A DNA stretch of 64,000 nucleotides from Oreohelix idahoensis (lineage: Eukaryota; Mollusca; Gastropoda; Stylommatophora; Oreohelicidae), in the NCBI GenBank assembly GCA_024509875.1, contig JAMPIV010009926.1:49741-113740 (forward strand). The letters are read 5' to 3'. The notes beneath the pieces are model-generated. The model made no database searches. It saw only the letters and a program-made list of their open reading frames with translations, and was not told the origin of the DNA. Positions 9,867 to 22,306 of the stretch are shown here, in pieces (within the stretch, counting starts at the first letter, position 1; each line of letters opens with the position of its first letter). Both the position numbers and the translations under genes were made by a program.

Positions 9867-11336
9867 GTGTTTGTTTTCCATTTTGGTACAGATTATAAAA
9901 GTGGATGGCTAAGTCTTGTTTCTTTTACATGCACTTGTTTGCTCTGTAAAGAACGTGAGTCCAGCACTGCATTAAGTCTCCTTTTCTGCAAGTCTGTGGC
10001 AAAACATTTTACATGCACCTGGAACTACAGAACCATTAGCCTTATTAGTCAGCCAAGTAAGGTGATGTTAAGGATACTTTTGAACAGAATAAAACAGAAA
10101 TCAGAAGAAATCTTGTCCGAGGAACAGGCTGGCTTTAGACCAAAAAGAAGTACCTCAGAACAAATCTTCAATATTAGATTACTGATCGAAAAACATCTCC
10201 AGCATCAACACGATTTATACCCTAACTTCATCGATTTCACAAAAGCCTTCGATCGAGTCTGGCGTGAAGGCTTATGGCAAATAATGAGAAAATTTAATTT
10301 TGATACCAACATCATAGATATCATTGAAGCACTATACAAGGACGCAAGCAGTGCTGTTTTTGCAAGCAATGACATTGGAGAATTTTTCAAAACAACTGTA
10401 GGAGTTCGCCAGGGATGTATCCTGTCCCCAGTGCTCTTTAATATATATCTAGAACATATTATGCAGGAGGCTCTCTACGATTATAAAACAACCATATCGA
10501 TTGGAGGCCGACGTCTTTGCAATCTACGTTTTGCTGATGATATCGATCTGATAGCTGGAACAGAATCAGAACTTCAAGACCTTACCTCTAGACTGGAGAA
10601 AGTAACAAGAACATATGGGATGGAAATTAATATAGAAAAAAGCAAGATATTGGTGAATAGCCATAAGAAACATGTTCCGACCAACATTACGTTAAATGGG
10701 CAAACGTTAGAAGAAGTTAACACCTTTAAATATCTCGGGTTCACTATATGTAGTGATGGAAGATCAAGTAAAGAAATCAAGACAAGACTTGAGATGGCCT
10801 CAGCTGCCATGACAAGGCTGAATGTGATCTGGAAAAGTAACATCAGTTTTTCTGTGAAGATCAAATTATACAAATCACTTGTATTATCTATTCTCTTGTA
10901 TGGGTGTGAGGGCTGGACACTCACTGCAGATACGGAGCAAAGGATTCAGGCTTTCGAGCATAAATGTTATAGAAGAATTTTGCGCATTTGCTATAAAGAG
11001 CACAAAACAAATGTCTATATTAGAGAGAAGATAAACACCTATGCAGGCCACCAAGAACCACTTTTGTCAATAGTGAAACGTCGAAAGCTTGCCTGGTTTG
11101 GGCATATAACTCGTCATGACTCCCTTTCGAAAACGATCCTCCAGGGAACAGTCGAAGGTAAACGGAGAAGAGGAAGGCAAAGAAAATCCTGGGCTGATAA
11201 CATCAAAGAATGGGCAGGACACGGTTTTTCCACGCTTGTACGCATTGCTGAGGATAGAGAGCAGTGGAGGACCGTGTCTGCTGATGCTTCCACCATGGCA
11301 CCTCTACGACCCATGACGGGTTACGGGTTGAGATGA
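9867..11336 (+). CDS. LINE G reverse transcriptase, 5'-truncated, open frame of 489 codons
   Basis: The LINE-derived part starts near 10012 (WNYRTISLISQPSK); the first 50 codons are flanking DNA read in frame. Reverse transcriptase blocks follow in order: EEQAGFRPKRST, FIDFTKAFDRV, GVRQGCILSPVLFN, FADD at about 10529-10540, then KYLGF. The tail has LLYGCEGWTL, KRRKLAWFGHITRHDS and EGKRRRGRQRKSW motifs. It ends at TGA 11334-11336. The N-terminal endonuclease is absent, as in most 5'-truncated copies. The partner on the right arm is broken after 435 codons and differs by several amino-acid replacements. The clade is uncertain. It could no longer move on its own. Confidence 0.9.
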   Translation: MFVFHFGTDYKSGWLSLVSFTCTCLLCKERESSTALSLLFCKSVAKHFTCTWNYRTISLISQPSKVMLRILLNRIKQKSEEILSEEQAGFRPKRSTSEQIFNIRLLIEKHLQHQHDLYPNFIDFTKAFDRVWREGLWQIMRKFNFDTNIIDIIEALYKDASSAVFASNDIGEFFKTTVGVRQGCILSPVLFNIYLEHIMQEALYDYKTTISIGGRRLCNLRFADDIDLIAGTESELQDLTSRLEKVTRTYGMEINIEKSKILVNSHKKHVPTNITLNGQTLEEVNTFKYLGFTICSDGRSSKEIKTRLEMASAAMTRLNVIWKSNISFSVKIKLYKSLVLSILLYGCEGWTLTADTEQRIQAFEHKCYRRILRICYKEHKTNVYIREKINTYAGHQEPLLSIVKRRKLAWFGHITRHDSLSKTILQGTVEGKRRRGRQRKSWADNIKEWAGHGFSTLVRIAEDREQWRTVSADASTMAPLRPMTGYGLR

Positions 11337-11446
11337 GATGGAATGGTAGTATGTGCAGCAAATTATTTTTACATAATGAAGTTCAGAGTCTCTTGCCGCA
11401 TCCTTTCCTATCTGCCTAGGATAGTGTTCATTTTCAGAGTTCATTT

Positions 11447-11470
11447 ATCTGTCTGTCTGTCTGTCTGTCA
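11447..11470. repeat. (CTGT)n microsatellite
   Basis: About six tandem CTGT units lie between the 3' ends of LINE G and LINE F. The right arm has the matching ACAG run at about 52690-52711. Confidence 0.9.
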
Positions 11471-11544
11471 TACACCTCTAATACGGCAGGTTAGGGATCA
11501 GACCCTTGCCGTAAAGCGAAAATCACCAAAAAAGTGAAGCATAG

Positions 11545-13010
11545 TCTTATATTTAGCTTGCAAATGCATGTCATCATCATCAGCTGCCATCTCCACTACA
11601 AAGGTAGGCTGTAATGGATCTCCAACGTCTTCTGTCTCTTGTCTTGGTGGTGCACTTTGATAGGCTCTTCCCTCAGCTAACAATACACGGTATCATTGCA
11701 TTTCTAAGGTTGTTTATTGACCTTTCACTGATGTTTCAGGTCCTTGTATTTTCCGGTTATTTGTTTTGAAATTTGTTATTAGGTGGCATTAGATACTTAA
11801 AATCAGGCAGGTGGGGTACAGATACTCAAAACTTGTCTGACACCTCTTTTTATGTTCTTATGTATGGTGAATAATTCCTTTCCTAGATACTTACTGTTGG
11901 GGCAGTTATGATCCAATTATAAAAGGTTATTCTGAGTTTGTAGTATTCATTTATATCCTTTAATCCATCAAATACCTTTGTCTTCGAAGGTATTCAGCAT
12001 TTTTTTCTCAAGTTGGACTACTGCTCCATAAAGCTTCTATTTAGTCTCTAATGATGCAACTTGTACTATACTTTTTTGGCACCACTGTAATAATTTGTCT
12101 GCTCTAATTATTTTTAGGCAAAATATATTGTCTCTCTTGTTCCCACGGTTCTCGTCTAAAAAACCAAATACTGTTTTCTTTCTCTGGATTTCGCTGTTAT
12201 ACCTTACTTTTTAGATTTCTTGCATGTCTATGATTTTGAGCCACGTATCTTCATTGGCAATGTCTCTATTCAGGATCGAATTGTTCTGAAAGTTGCACAT
12301 TATGTTGCATTAGGTTTTTTGGGCATATATGTTTTATATAAATCATTTATGCGTTTCCTATGGCGTGTGGTTTATATCCTGTAATTGTATATATAGTGGC
12401 TATTGCTCTTGTGTTTTGTATCTCTATGCCTCAAGCGTCTCAGGGGCATTCGTATCTATTTCAGTTTTTATTGGTATTCTGTGTCATGCGGATGTAGTTA
12501 CTCATTTTGTATCCTATATGTATGGGCAATTCTCTACTTCTGATCTTGAGAATGTTTGGGCCCTTCAATTAGAAATATGGTTGATGGTTTTGTGTTACCC
12601 TCTGTTGTCTTCGATTAGTTTCTTTTACAGTATTTTGGGCCCATCGGTCGTGTTACCGTCTTTCTAATCATCAGTATATATTACTACCATTATAGGTTCT
12701 TGATACAGTTCTTCTCACTTGTGCAAATACCGGCATGACGCATAGTTCGATATAATTCATCTTTAAGTTTCTCTATGCATATCTCTTGTCATGTGCTTCG
12801 CTTCCAAGTCTTCCATTTCCTTGCATTTTTGTTTCTTATTACCGTTCTGTTTGCTTGTCTTACACATAGTTACGTATGCCATTGTCTATTGTTTTTATAT
12901 TCTGGAGTGTTTTTTTGCTTTCTTTCTTTCTGCTATTTTACTCAAGATGTCCAATCTGTCATCCAAATTTGATTTTTCTTAGGCTTCCTTTTTTAGGTTA
13001 AATTTGCATG
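11545..13010 (-). pseudogene. LINE F remnant (left copy, heavily indel-broken)
   Basis: The C-terminal end (11545-11690, - strand) matches the right-arm copy closely, through the GRAYQSAPPRQE-reading frame and its alternate. Further in, from about 11700 to 12800, it aligns with the right-arm LINE at 51000-52500 only through frequent insertions, deletions and substitutions. For example, the block around 12500-12560 still carries the gcccaaacattctc..gatcagaagtagaga landmark. The hydrophobic + strand frames here (12329-12667, 12775-12972) are antisense to this LINE. The function would be reverse transcription, but this copy is dead or badly sequenced. Confidence 0.65.
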
Positions 13011-13600
13011 TAGGGGGGCCTAAAAGACTAAATGAATGCTTACACTAATCATATATTAAGTGAACAATATAGCTTACTATAACCATAAAAAGTAAAACAA
13101 AGAGACTAGGCCTGAAAAAAGCTACAAAAGTAAAATAAATAGAACAAATAAAGTAAAAGATATTTATTTTCAAATATCAAAAATACAAAGTAGAAAAACA
13201 AATGTCAATGAATAAATTCTTAACTATGTCTTAGCCAGGAAAATGGCTTGACACTTATAGGTTACGTGGCTGGTTGGATCGTCAGTCCAAGCTGATAAAA
13301 GCTATTCCGTGTCAGCTATCAGACTATCACGCTTCCAAATCACTTCAGCATACACTGCTGTGCACTTTTAGTTTTCTTTAACAATTTATTTCCTAGCATT
13401 AACAATTGTACTAATACTGTTTGGTGAGTAATCCTAGTTAGGGCTATTTCAGCCATAGGAATAAACTTGCTCACTTAGTTTAATCGTAATGTAATTTTCT
13501 CTTAAAGTAAGAGGCTTCAGGATTTCCTTTTTTATCATTATTTTATCACTTACTTAATGTCCATTATAAATGGAACTCCACGTTGAGTTATAGAGAAGTT
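13011..13600 (-). pseudogene. Pogo/Tigger-like DNA transposon fragment (left copy)
   Basis: Reverse partner of 50411-50985. The - strand around 13410-13540 carries the helix-turn-helix coding block seen intact on the right (LREKL, then AEIARKLG-like), here with extra frameshifts. The rest is A+T-rich and non-coding. Confidence 0.55.
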
Positions 13601-14570
13601 ACTTCTCAATGTACATGGAAAGCGACTCCTTAGATTCTGCAGTTGAGCAGAATTTGGATTATTACAAACCACAAAGTTCCCCATAATCCGCATTACATGA
13701 TACAAGATGTGAACCAACAAAGAATGAGAAGTCAGTGATGACTATGCCATAGTTAGGAGGAGCTATTCAAAATTTGTCCATTTATGCTAGAGTTGGAGGG
13801 GGCAGAGATTGAAAGTGATCACAATACCTGCTAAACAATCAAAAGTACAACTGAAAAGAGTAGCTCATGCTAGGAATACAGCCCAACAATCACGCAAGAA
13901 AACTTAGTAAAACGAAACGGGAGAGAAATGAGCATTATAAGAACCTACAAGCTGGGAGAGCCAGAAATTTAAGACCAGATTTCATGGGCTTTATTGCTGC
14001 AGCGGTGAGGCAGCACTGGAAGAACGACCTTATGACTTAAGAAACCGCTATGGGAATTAAATTCAAGGACATCATAAAGACAGCTGCTGCAGAAGCATGT
14101 GGTGAAGTCCGACTTGGGAACAAGAGAAAGAGGACACCTTGGTGGACAGAGGAAGTCAAAGAGAAAATAAGAGAGAAGAAAAAGGCATGGACACAACATT
14201 ACTTTGGTAGCCTAAAAAAACACAAGCAGGAAACAACATTGAGAAATTATAGAGAATATGTGAGACTCAGTACAAAAGAAAAAAAGAACAAGGTGCTAAC
14301 CAGCAACACAGGAAGTCCTGAGAAGAATTTGGTGAGAAAAGCTACAAGAAAAAGCTGCGCAAGAAAACCAGAAATTTGTTTCTTATAAGAACGCATAAAG
14401 AACATGAGGAAAGGAAAATTAATGCCCTCTTACAATTTATAAAGCAACAAGCAAGGCAAATATGCTTTCTGCCCCGAAGGAAGTAATGGAAAAGATGGAA
14501 AGAATATTTATCAGATAACTCCTGGATGGGTGGGGAGCTGGTGAAAAGAATCGGAGATTGGGGGTAGACG
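13601..14570 (+). pseudogene. LINE E 5' part: endonuclease and linker (left copy)
   Basis: Partner of 49339-50410. It holds, in broken frames, the end of an AP-like endonuclease domain (SDYAIVRRSY-like and GAEIESDHNTC-like stretches near 13730-13830). A linker follows with KFKDIIKTAAAEA, NKRKRTPWWTEEVKEKIREKK (14050-14388 frame) and a remnant of the EVMERWKEYLS block near 14480. The many indels relative to the right copy place it among the poorly matching patches. Confidence 0.75.
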
Positions 14571-16295
14571 ACCTACGTAGCACTAGAGTCGAGGGGTAAT
14601 ATAAACACTGATCCCCAGTGCAGGTGTTTGAGATCCCTCATCCACTGACTCCTCAATTGCCTGTATCCCAGTCAAGATGGGCAACCCCCGCATTGCATGA
14701 CTCACCTTCACCCTCAGACTATGGTTACCGTACCTGGGAGCATCTGTCGACTTGTCCTAGTCGATTATACTTTCGTTATACCACTCCAGAGTCTCAACAA
14801 GTTTTAAAACCAGGTCTTGAAATACATATCGATCACAAACGCTGTGGAGATTCCACGCCCCATGCGAGAGTTCGCTGTGTGTAAATATGCAGTACGAGTC
14901 TACCGACTATGCCAGATAGGAATGTTGACGTCGAGGTAGTATGTTCCGAGCATCTGAGTGGACTACCGACAAAGGTCCCCCCCTAATGAGTATGGACCCC
15001 ATTGCTCGCCACGACTAATGACGTTTTAACCCTCTGATGCCACAAGAACCCAGTATACTGTACTTTGGGTTGACCCCTTATCACGCTCAATTTACATAGC
15101 ATACATCTCCATGTGATCCCTAACTCGTCTTAACACACTGCATTGCCAGGGCTCTTGCCTAACTTCCTTGTCAACTTTAGATTACGCTATTTTCTTAGAA
15201 GGTCCCCGGCCATACGTTCATGGGATTTGCTATAACTATCAACTAGCCGTGCTTACACCGATTCTGCAGACGCTCGCCTCTGTTCCCCGGCAAAAACTCG
15301 TTCCGAACATATGGTTGGTATTTTGCCTTTATTGGTGCCAAACCCACCTTTTTGCTTGGGACTTGAAAGATGTTAATAAAGTTTATTTACGCTAAACACA
15401 GTCCGTTGACATAGAAGAAATACGGTTTACAGCAAACAGCATGAAGTATATCTCAGCGCTATAAATGAGATGCACCCACGTGTCAGTTTTAATCATCATG
15501 GCCTTATAATGTCCTCAAGTCTCTGTGTACTCCCACAAGACTTGCACACATGGCAGTTAACAATAATATCAGCGCTATAAAGACTGCACCAACGGGCAGT
15601 TGCAAATCATTCATGGCCTTATTAATGTCCTCACGTCCTGGTGTACTCACAAGGAACTGCAACACATGCAGCAGTTAAACAATAATATCAGCACTATAAA
15701 GGACTGCACCCACCGGAAGTTACAAATATTAATCAGGCCTTATAAATCTTCTAAACGTCTCAGACTCCTCAAAGGGACTGGCACACACGGCAGTTATATG
15801 TTAATCAGAGATGGCCTTATAAATTTCTGTAATGTAACTCCTTCTCACAGGAAATAAATATGAACCTACCACAAATCATGACTCATTAATAGCTTCACAA
15901 AATTTCTATGGCTGCATACAAATCTTGGCTCATAATAGCCCCTTCACAGAAAATATCCAAACTGCAGTTTACAAAAATAATGCCGTCCCCAACACAGCGA
16001 AAACACTAAACACATGCGGGACTAGCCGCGAGTAGCTAATCTCACACACAGCTCAAAAAAAAAAAAAGCTACAGAATACATCAGGGGAATTTCATTATCT
16101 CAAGCACTTGAGATGATCAACGTTCAGCACGCTTTCTGTACTCGGCTGTCTTCTCAAAAACTACGAGAAGATATTTTTTTTTTTAAATAAATCATATCCA
16201 GCTCAATTCGTTCGTATTTTCAAGCGTCGTAAACCCTAAATCTAACTTGTTCCAACAAGCATTTTTAAGATTTAACTTCCCATTTGACCTTGACA
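14571..16295 (-). mobile_element. Solo LTR D (left copy, degraded)
   Basis: Partner of the clean solo LTR at 47999-49338. Its LTR start (TGTCAAGG on the - strand) is at 16295, followed by LINE E sequence as on the right arm. The far boundary is blurred by indels; I place it near 14571. This copy is about 380 bases longer than the right one because of scattered insertions. It contains the tandem repeats at 15420-15860. Confidence 0.6.
15420..15860. repeat. Tandem repeat inside LTR D, about 109-base unit (left copy)
   Basis: Several units, each with tcagcgctataaa, a ctgcacc(c/a)ac block, catggccttataa, and a gtcctca(c/a)gtc..gtgtactc block. Within each unit, similar half-units repeat the gcagt motif. 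The right copy is at about 48290-48755. Confidence 0.75.
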
Positions 16296-16355
16296 GCCCG
16301 TTTTCCTAGTACTGTTTTAAGGGTCCTTACAGGCTACGTGGTTACAAACAATGAC

Positions 16356-17040
16356 TGTGGATAAGAGGTTTTTGATGTTTATAGAAAATAAAGGCTATTC
16401 TGGACAAATAGATGTATCAGAGGATATTCAGGATTAGTTGCGCCAGATAAGAGATGGGGGGGGTGTTATAGGTAATACCGCGTCTCTGATAAGAGCAAGG
16501 GTGTATAGACAATCCAGGTGAGGTCAGTATATTGTTTAATATAATAAAAAAAAAAAATAAAAAACAATATTTTATTAAATATTTAATAAAAAAAATAAAA
16601 AAAAAAAAAAAACAAAAAAAATTTCCCTGGATAAGATGTGATGATGATGTCTGGGTCCCTAAACTGTCATCTTGAGAAATCCTCACACAGGGCTAAACGA
16701 AAACTGTGTAGTGATTATATGGCAAGTGTCTAGGGTAATGTATTTAATTTATTTAATTCCAAACAGAACTTTAACTCAAGAATATTTACGTGAATAAGAC
16801 TGTTGGTAAAATTTTATATGGTTAAGTACAATTTAATCTTCCTGGTACCTCAAAAATTGTTGGGACAGGAAAATTGTTCAAACTCAAGAAAATTGTTATT
16901 TACAAAATATAATAAAAAATAAAAATAGGTTTGAAAACTTTTGTCCATGAACTTGTAAACATAGATTGGTCACTGTAAATGAGTACCCAACAGGTTTGGT
17001 TTCGAGGCTTGATAATATCAAATAATATGAAATTGGAAGG
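16356..17040 (-). mobile_element. 3' LTR of element B (left copy, confirmed part)
   Basis: This segment recurs in the same orientation at 22273-24633. The two flank the gag and protease region of element B, which identifies them as LTRs. The LTR end (TGTGGATAAGAGG here, ..CTTATCACA on the sense strand) is at 16356, next to a LINE E fragment at 16296-16355. An A-rich insertion at about 16540-16620 is absent from the other copies. The true start of this LTR lies beyond 17040 but cannot be fixed, because the other copy is cut there by element C. Confidence 0.8.
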
Positions 17041-19650
17041 TCTGTTGGTTTTCATCACCCCCAAGGTGTGAAAGTTTTATTTTGTGGAATGTTTTTTTGG
17101 ATGAAACTATAATTGTGCATATACGGACGAACTTATTCCTAAAGTATGTCTGATGCTGTTGGTTTAGGATTATTCCGGTTCACCAGAATGATGTGCCTCT
17201 GGAATGAAGATATGGAGTTAAGCGTTAAGTTATAGGAAGAGCAATCACACCAGCCATTTTCTTCCTTCTTCAAGCTTTATTGCAAAATCAACTAGGTACA
17301 AACTGGTGATTTCAACTGCTAGGAGATGGAACATTCCTCCATATTCATTTTGTTTATTACTAAGTTTCACAATATAATCACTGTTACAACTCATCTCGGG
17401 TCAGGGAGGTGTGCTGACCTATGCACCGGACCCTATTCTTCCGTTGTATACACTCAATTCTGTGTTATCATTCTTCTTCAGTGATAACTACAAAAGCCAC
17501 TGTACCGTCATACAGGGTTTTGTTTCCATACAATAAGCAGGGGTGCTACAATACACATCTTTTGAATGTTAATTATTTCGTTCTACACATTCTTTACATG
17601 ATTTCATATAATATTGTAAACAATGTGTCACTCCAAAAAGTCCAATTATCAATTTATTTTTCTTATTGCACTGGCAGTCGAAAACTGATGTAAGGCAATG
17701 GGCAAATATTTTTACACATTTATTTTCACTCCAAAACAAGGGAACTTGCATTTCGACGTAGGGTCGTCGTGCCACGAATACCATCTCCCAATTTAGGCGA
17801 GTATCGGAACTTAAAATTTTGGCGAACATGCCTGTGGCCTGCATTTTAATAAATTCATTAAAAATTAAAACTTTTTGCCCTTACCCTCAAAAGTAAAAGA
17901 GAATCATCATATACACAAGCTAGACTAGCAGTAAAAGGTTTTAAAATACTTGCGTTCTAGTTTCAAATGGCAAGGGCTTGGTCCACAAAGTCTTCCGCTG
18001 ATGTAAAAACTTGGTATGGCTTTTCAAAATTCTAATGGCCTGATTTTACAAGGCGTAGTTCATTTTATCACTTACCTCGACCAATCAGAGACGAGTCAAA
18101 AAAAAAAAAAAAGTTAACTATTTTCCGAAACATAAACTGAAGCGATTTTAAGTGTGTTTGTTAATCTGACTAAATTTGTATATTATATATCTCGGTTATT
18201 TATGGACTATTTTAATTATCAAAGTGATAATTAAACGGACAATTTCTCTCTATCATCCTTATATAGTTTTAGTTATATAGTCGCTACCATCTTTATATGG
18301 GTAATTTTTAAGTAATTAAATTAGGACTGACCTGGATGTGAAAATATTACTTAAAATAAAATTTTCTAAGTCAAGATAATTTTAATATGGGGAAAATATT
18401 ATGTTAATGTATTAAGCAATATTAGCGCTATAATTCAAGATATCCCTTTCATTTTAATTACCTTTAGTTATTGAGAAATAAATTATTTAAGTTGTGTCAA
18501 AAACACAGATTAGGCTCTTATAGCCACTACAACCAAATTTTTCTTGTCCTTACAATACGAGGTACTGATTTGATTGGTTGTTAATTTTTTACTACGTCCT
18601 TCGATAAATATTGGGTTGGGTGTATAGGGGGTAGTAGCTTTTAAAGTGTTTTCCTAGAAATATTCAAATACTTCTAGTTAAATTATTGGCGGTACATTTG
18701 ATGTGCCCATTTCAGACAAAAAATTCAAATATTGTAGTTGTTTATAGATTTAAAAAAAAAATACGTTGACTGGTTTTAAGCAGGAAGTTTGAGGGGGCCA
18801 AATGGGGTCTACACAAGATCATTTCACTTACATTATCTACCCCGTTAAAAAGCGTGATCACACACTAGTGTAGATTTTTATAATCTGTGTTACCATCACG
18901 TTCAAATTAAGTTTTCTCTAATTGAACTTTACTCTGACCTTATTATTATCCTGGATTCCTGCAGGGTGGGTCAGTTCAAAATAGGCACGACTCAAGAAAT
19001 CTGCCTCAGACCTCTGCAATCCAGAGATACATTTCTCATGTTATATAAATAAAAAGCCCAGGTGCTACTGCCTGTCCACATGCTGAGTATCAATCAATTT
19101 TTCCACCATTTATCTTCTTGAGTCTGCTCAATGAACGGGACATGTCCTGAGGTTTTAGCTGTTCCTCAAGGTTGCATATTTATGAGGAGGGCATCCATAC
19201 AAAATGGTGATAAGCAGAGTTATGTTGGGGTTTTCCCAGCAATTTTCCTCATCAAGCCTGGATTTAAAACACTTGGAGTATCCTTAATCCAAAAAAGCAT
19301 CATGTGGAAATTAGTCAATGTGCTCTCGATGTGCTCCACAGCCATCCATTGGTCTGAGCTCAAGGCTTGATTTGAATTTGGAAAATCCCCTAATAATGTA
19401 CATATATTGTTTCTATAAATTTGCCTATGTGGAGGCATATTCACCAGCTGTATTCTTAGCCAACGGCCAATTGGTGATATAATATATAATGTGGAGAAAT
19501 GACTTCCTGCATCAAGAATCAATTCTCGCGTAGCACATTGCTATATAATATGTGTGATCTCAATTCAATGTCCGCCCCCTTACAATACTTCCACAGACGG
19601 TATAGGGCCGGGCACTACCACTGTCACCATTGACCCTTATAAAGCTGCTA
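17041..19650 (-). other. Non-coding 3' region of element B (left copy)
   Basis: No coding domain was recognised between the integrase remnant and the LTR. The region includes a second copy of dispersed repeat R at 18040-18900. Short frames at 17421-17693, 17569-17844, 19131-19370 and 19220-19522 have no recognised motif and are not preserved on the other arm. The start of the 3' LTR must lie somewhere in this interval. Confidence 0.55.
18040..18900. repeat. Dispersed repeat R, copy 2
   Basis: Collinear with 480-1260. It contains the ttaattatcaaagtgataat, ttagcgctataatt and gtcaaaaacaca blocks. It is carried inside element B and mirrored at about 45640-46480. Confidence 0.75.
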
Positions 19651-20140
19651 AATTAATAGCCGTATTGGAAAGCAAGCTGAACATTGCCCCAATTGCTCAT
19701 ACGCCCACTCCCCACTTTTTCTAAGGTTAACATTTTGTTTCAGTTTCAATGTTGGCCGATTAACTCTCATTACTCTTTTTATCCAGTTCTAAGATTTCGA
19801 TCTACCGTTTGTCGGATTGGACTGGTCTGTAACTGTAACTGTATTTACTCTCGGTACTATCCGAAGAGGTTGCCATAGTCACTGGCTTTTGGAAGATTGG
19901 GTGTGAGAAGGTGCACTGCCTATTCACGTTATCTACCTTTATTAATATTTATTTACCTTTTTATTTTTAGGCCTGTTCTCCCACAATGCTTTGCCCTTAG
20001 CATTGAATTATTATTTTCTTTCCAACGTGTGGAATGTACCTTGCTTACACTGGTCACAGGCCTCCACAAATTTTGCAATGTCTGCAGCTACGCTGGCCAG
20101 AAATAGTTCATAGATGTCCTTTGACAGGTGGTAGCCCATT
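19651..20140 (-). pseudogene. Element B integrase zinc-binding remnant and unique tail (left copy)
   Basis: Partner of 44390-44880. On the - strand the YFWPG and CDQCSKV-type end of an integrase HHCC domain is discernible near 20010-20130 with frameshifts. A low-similarity tail follows without an integrase core. Confidence 0.6.
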
Positions 20141-20419
20141 TTTCTGATGTCCACAGTCTGGTACAAAGTGCTTGTGCCATTAAACTTTGTCCCTATACTC
20201 CATGGCAGTACTATCTATCAATATCCGTTAGGTCCTGCTTCAGCAATCCTGTAAAGCAGTCACCACCTTCCAAATAAAGTTCTCCTTTTTTAGGGTTGTT
20301 ATGGTGTTTGGCAATTTTGCCAAAGCAAGGTTTCAATGATTTGTCTTTTGCCTGTGCCTTTCTCATCTGTTTACGAGAAAAAAAATTAGTGGTGGTTGTC
20401 CGCTTATAGGGGTCGACCT

Positions 20420-20800
20420 GACCTGGAGCGCTTTGCCATGATCACAGGGTTTTTATAGGGACTCCCTCGAAACACATATTTTCTTTCCTAACACTCCAGA
20501 GGGTAATTAGTTTGTCACACACTGTCTGCTTCTTATCACTCCTTCCACCTATTCCTAGTCTTGGACATTGATCTGGGTTACGGGAAGTGTTCATTGTGGC
20601 TGTTCCTTTTAATGATCCTTGTCTCTCACTTAGTCTGTGGTATTACTGCTCAGGGATGCACCAGGGTTGCACTCACAACTGAGTCAAAAATTCAAAAACC
20701 TGAATCGTAAAGGCACTTGACTTTCGCACCATTTCATACTACTTCTTCACAGCATGGGGAGATGATGGAGATCGCTATCTTGACTGTCTGTCAGTTTTCT
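20420..20800 (-). pseudogene. Element B retroviral-type aspartic protease (left copy)
   Basis: Reverse partner of 43760-44130. The active-site region and the following strand blocks can be followed by alignment to the right arm, but frameshifts break the reading frame here. Confidence 0.6.
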
Positions 20801-21039
20801 TCCTCCCTTGTCCACTGTTATCATTGCATGCTTCGTGAATATAGAGGAACTTTTCCTACCTCATCATATTCATTTGTATTATGATTGTGCATTACATATT
20901 TTAAACCAATTTTTCTTCTTGGTCTGTAGGATTTTCTTTTTCATTTATTGAGGGGTTTCTGTTCTAGGATCATACCTTGGCCTATCATAATTTGGTTTAC
21001 CTCTAGCGGGGTTGATCTCTATTATTGTTATAATACTCA

Positions 21040-21969
21040 TTCTAGTTGGTGGGGTTTTTGCATACTATCTGGTTTGTCTTTCCCTGATACCAGCTTACTT
21101 CTGACTGGGCTGCCTGATATCTCTCAGCTCCTTGAGTATCTCCCCACCTCTCTGCACCTTGTTCCATGAGAAATTTTCTCAGGTCTGGAGCATGACTCTT
21201 CAATTGCTCCATTATAAATCATTTTTCTTCAGATCTTGGGTTTTACCCAGAGCAGTCCATTTCTCCAAATAGGTTTCAAAGTCTGGCAGAGAATTGTGGT
21301 TGGTAGGTCTCCCAGGGACAGTAGCTTAGCAGTTCTAAATTTCTTCTATAAAATTCAGATTCTTTCATATTCTAACTAACAAAAGATTGTTTCCATAAAC
21401 AAATATCATAATCTTCTTGCTCTTTCTCTGCTCAATTTTTGAGAAGACTTCAAAGGTGTTCCCTAAGCCTTCGGATAATTTTAAACTCACACGTCTCCTT
21501 CTCTAACCATAATTAGTAGCTAATCTTTCATATCAATTTAGGAATGGACTCAATGTCATCCTCTTTCTATACAAAAGGGATCTAAGTGAAAAATCATGGC
21601 TGAAATTGGAGGCCCCTGACTTGCCAGTTAGTATAGAGGTAGAATGGGGCTGCTTCATTTTCTGGAATATGTCCTTGCAAATTCCATTCTTTAAATCTCA
21701 AAATCATTGCTCTCTTTTGCAATCTCTTTTCCTTCTTTTTCAGCATCCATCTGCAAAAACTCTTTTCCTCTGGCCTCCCTTTGAATTCTCGTTTTCCTCC
21801 TTGTTTCAGCCCTCTAATTGTAATCTTTTTTCTTCAGCTAATTCCTACCTTCCTATCAATAAATTTATCGCATTCAGAAGTTACATACTGAATCAGAGTA
21901 TTTCCATCATGTTCAAGACCTTCGCCGTCTGCACTGTAGCAGATCTTAAATTATGGCCAAGTCTGCCAT
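21040..21969 (-). pseudogene. Element B gag (left copy)
   Basis: The ATG lies at 21969-21967 and opens with the MADLA start shared with the right-arm copy and with element A. Frameshifts then break the coiled-coil and capsid regions. The capsid block (PDLRKFLMEQGA-type) is recognisable near 21130-21200. The + strand frame 21606-21971 is its shadow. Confidence 0.75.
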
Positions 21970-22104
21970 AGTCTTTCACTACTTATACACAAATTATTAT
22001 TCTTATGTTGTAAAATGTACAAATATTAAACTATCTTAATTTTAACTACAAGCAATGGACAGCCTATCCAATGTTCCACAATTGATTAATTTTATGTTTA
22101 TATT

Positions 22105-22206
22105 ATATATCTATATATATATATATATTATATAGTAATATATATATATATATATATAAATATATATATAATATATATATAATATATATATATATAATAT
22201 ATATTA
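22105..22206. repeat. (AT)n microsatellite in the element B leader (left copy)
   Basis: A nearly pure TA/AT tract lies between the primer-binding site and gag. It is interrupted here but perfect and about as long at 42409-42515 on the right arm. Confidence 0.9.
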
Positions 22207-22251
22207 TTTCTACAATACAGCGTTACCCTGGGGGCTATGGGTGGTAAATTA

Positions 22252-22269
22252 ATCACGGACAGGACCCCA
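22252..22269 (-). promoter_or_regulatory. Primer-binding site of element B (left copy)
   Basis: On the - strand it reads TGGGGTCCTGTCCGTGAT, three bases inside the LTR end. It matches the tRNA-Pro-type site seen in element A at 14 of 18 positions. This is where a host tRNA would prime minus-strand DNA synthesis. Confidence 0.75.
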
Positions 22270-22306
22270 ATATGTGATTAAGAGATTTTGATGTTATAGA
22301 ATAGAT

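Noticed and set aside
9867..10011. First 50 codons of the LINE G frame as a signal peptide or N-terminal domain
   Set aside because: LINE similarity begins at WNYRTISL. The upstream part is flanking DNA that happens to be open.
12329..12972. Hydrophobic membrane-protein-like ORFs
   Set aside because: They are antisense to LINE F. The A-rich LINE strand reads as Phe/Leu/Ser-rich protein on the other strand.
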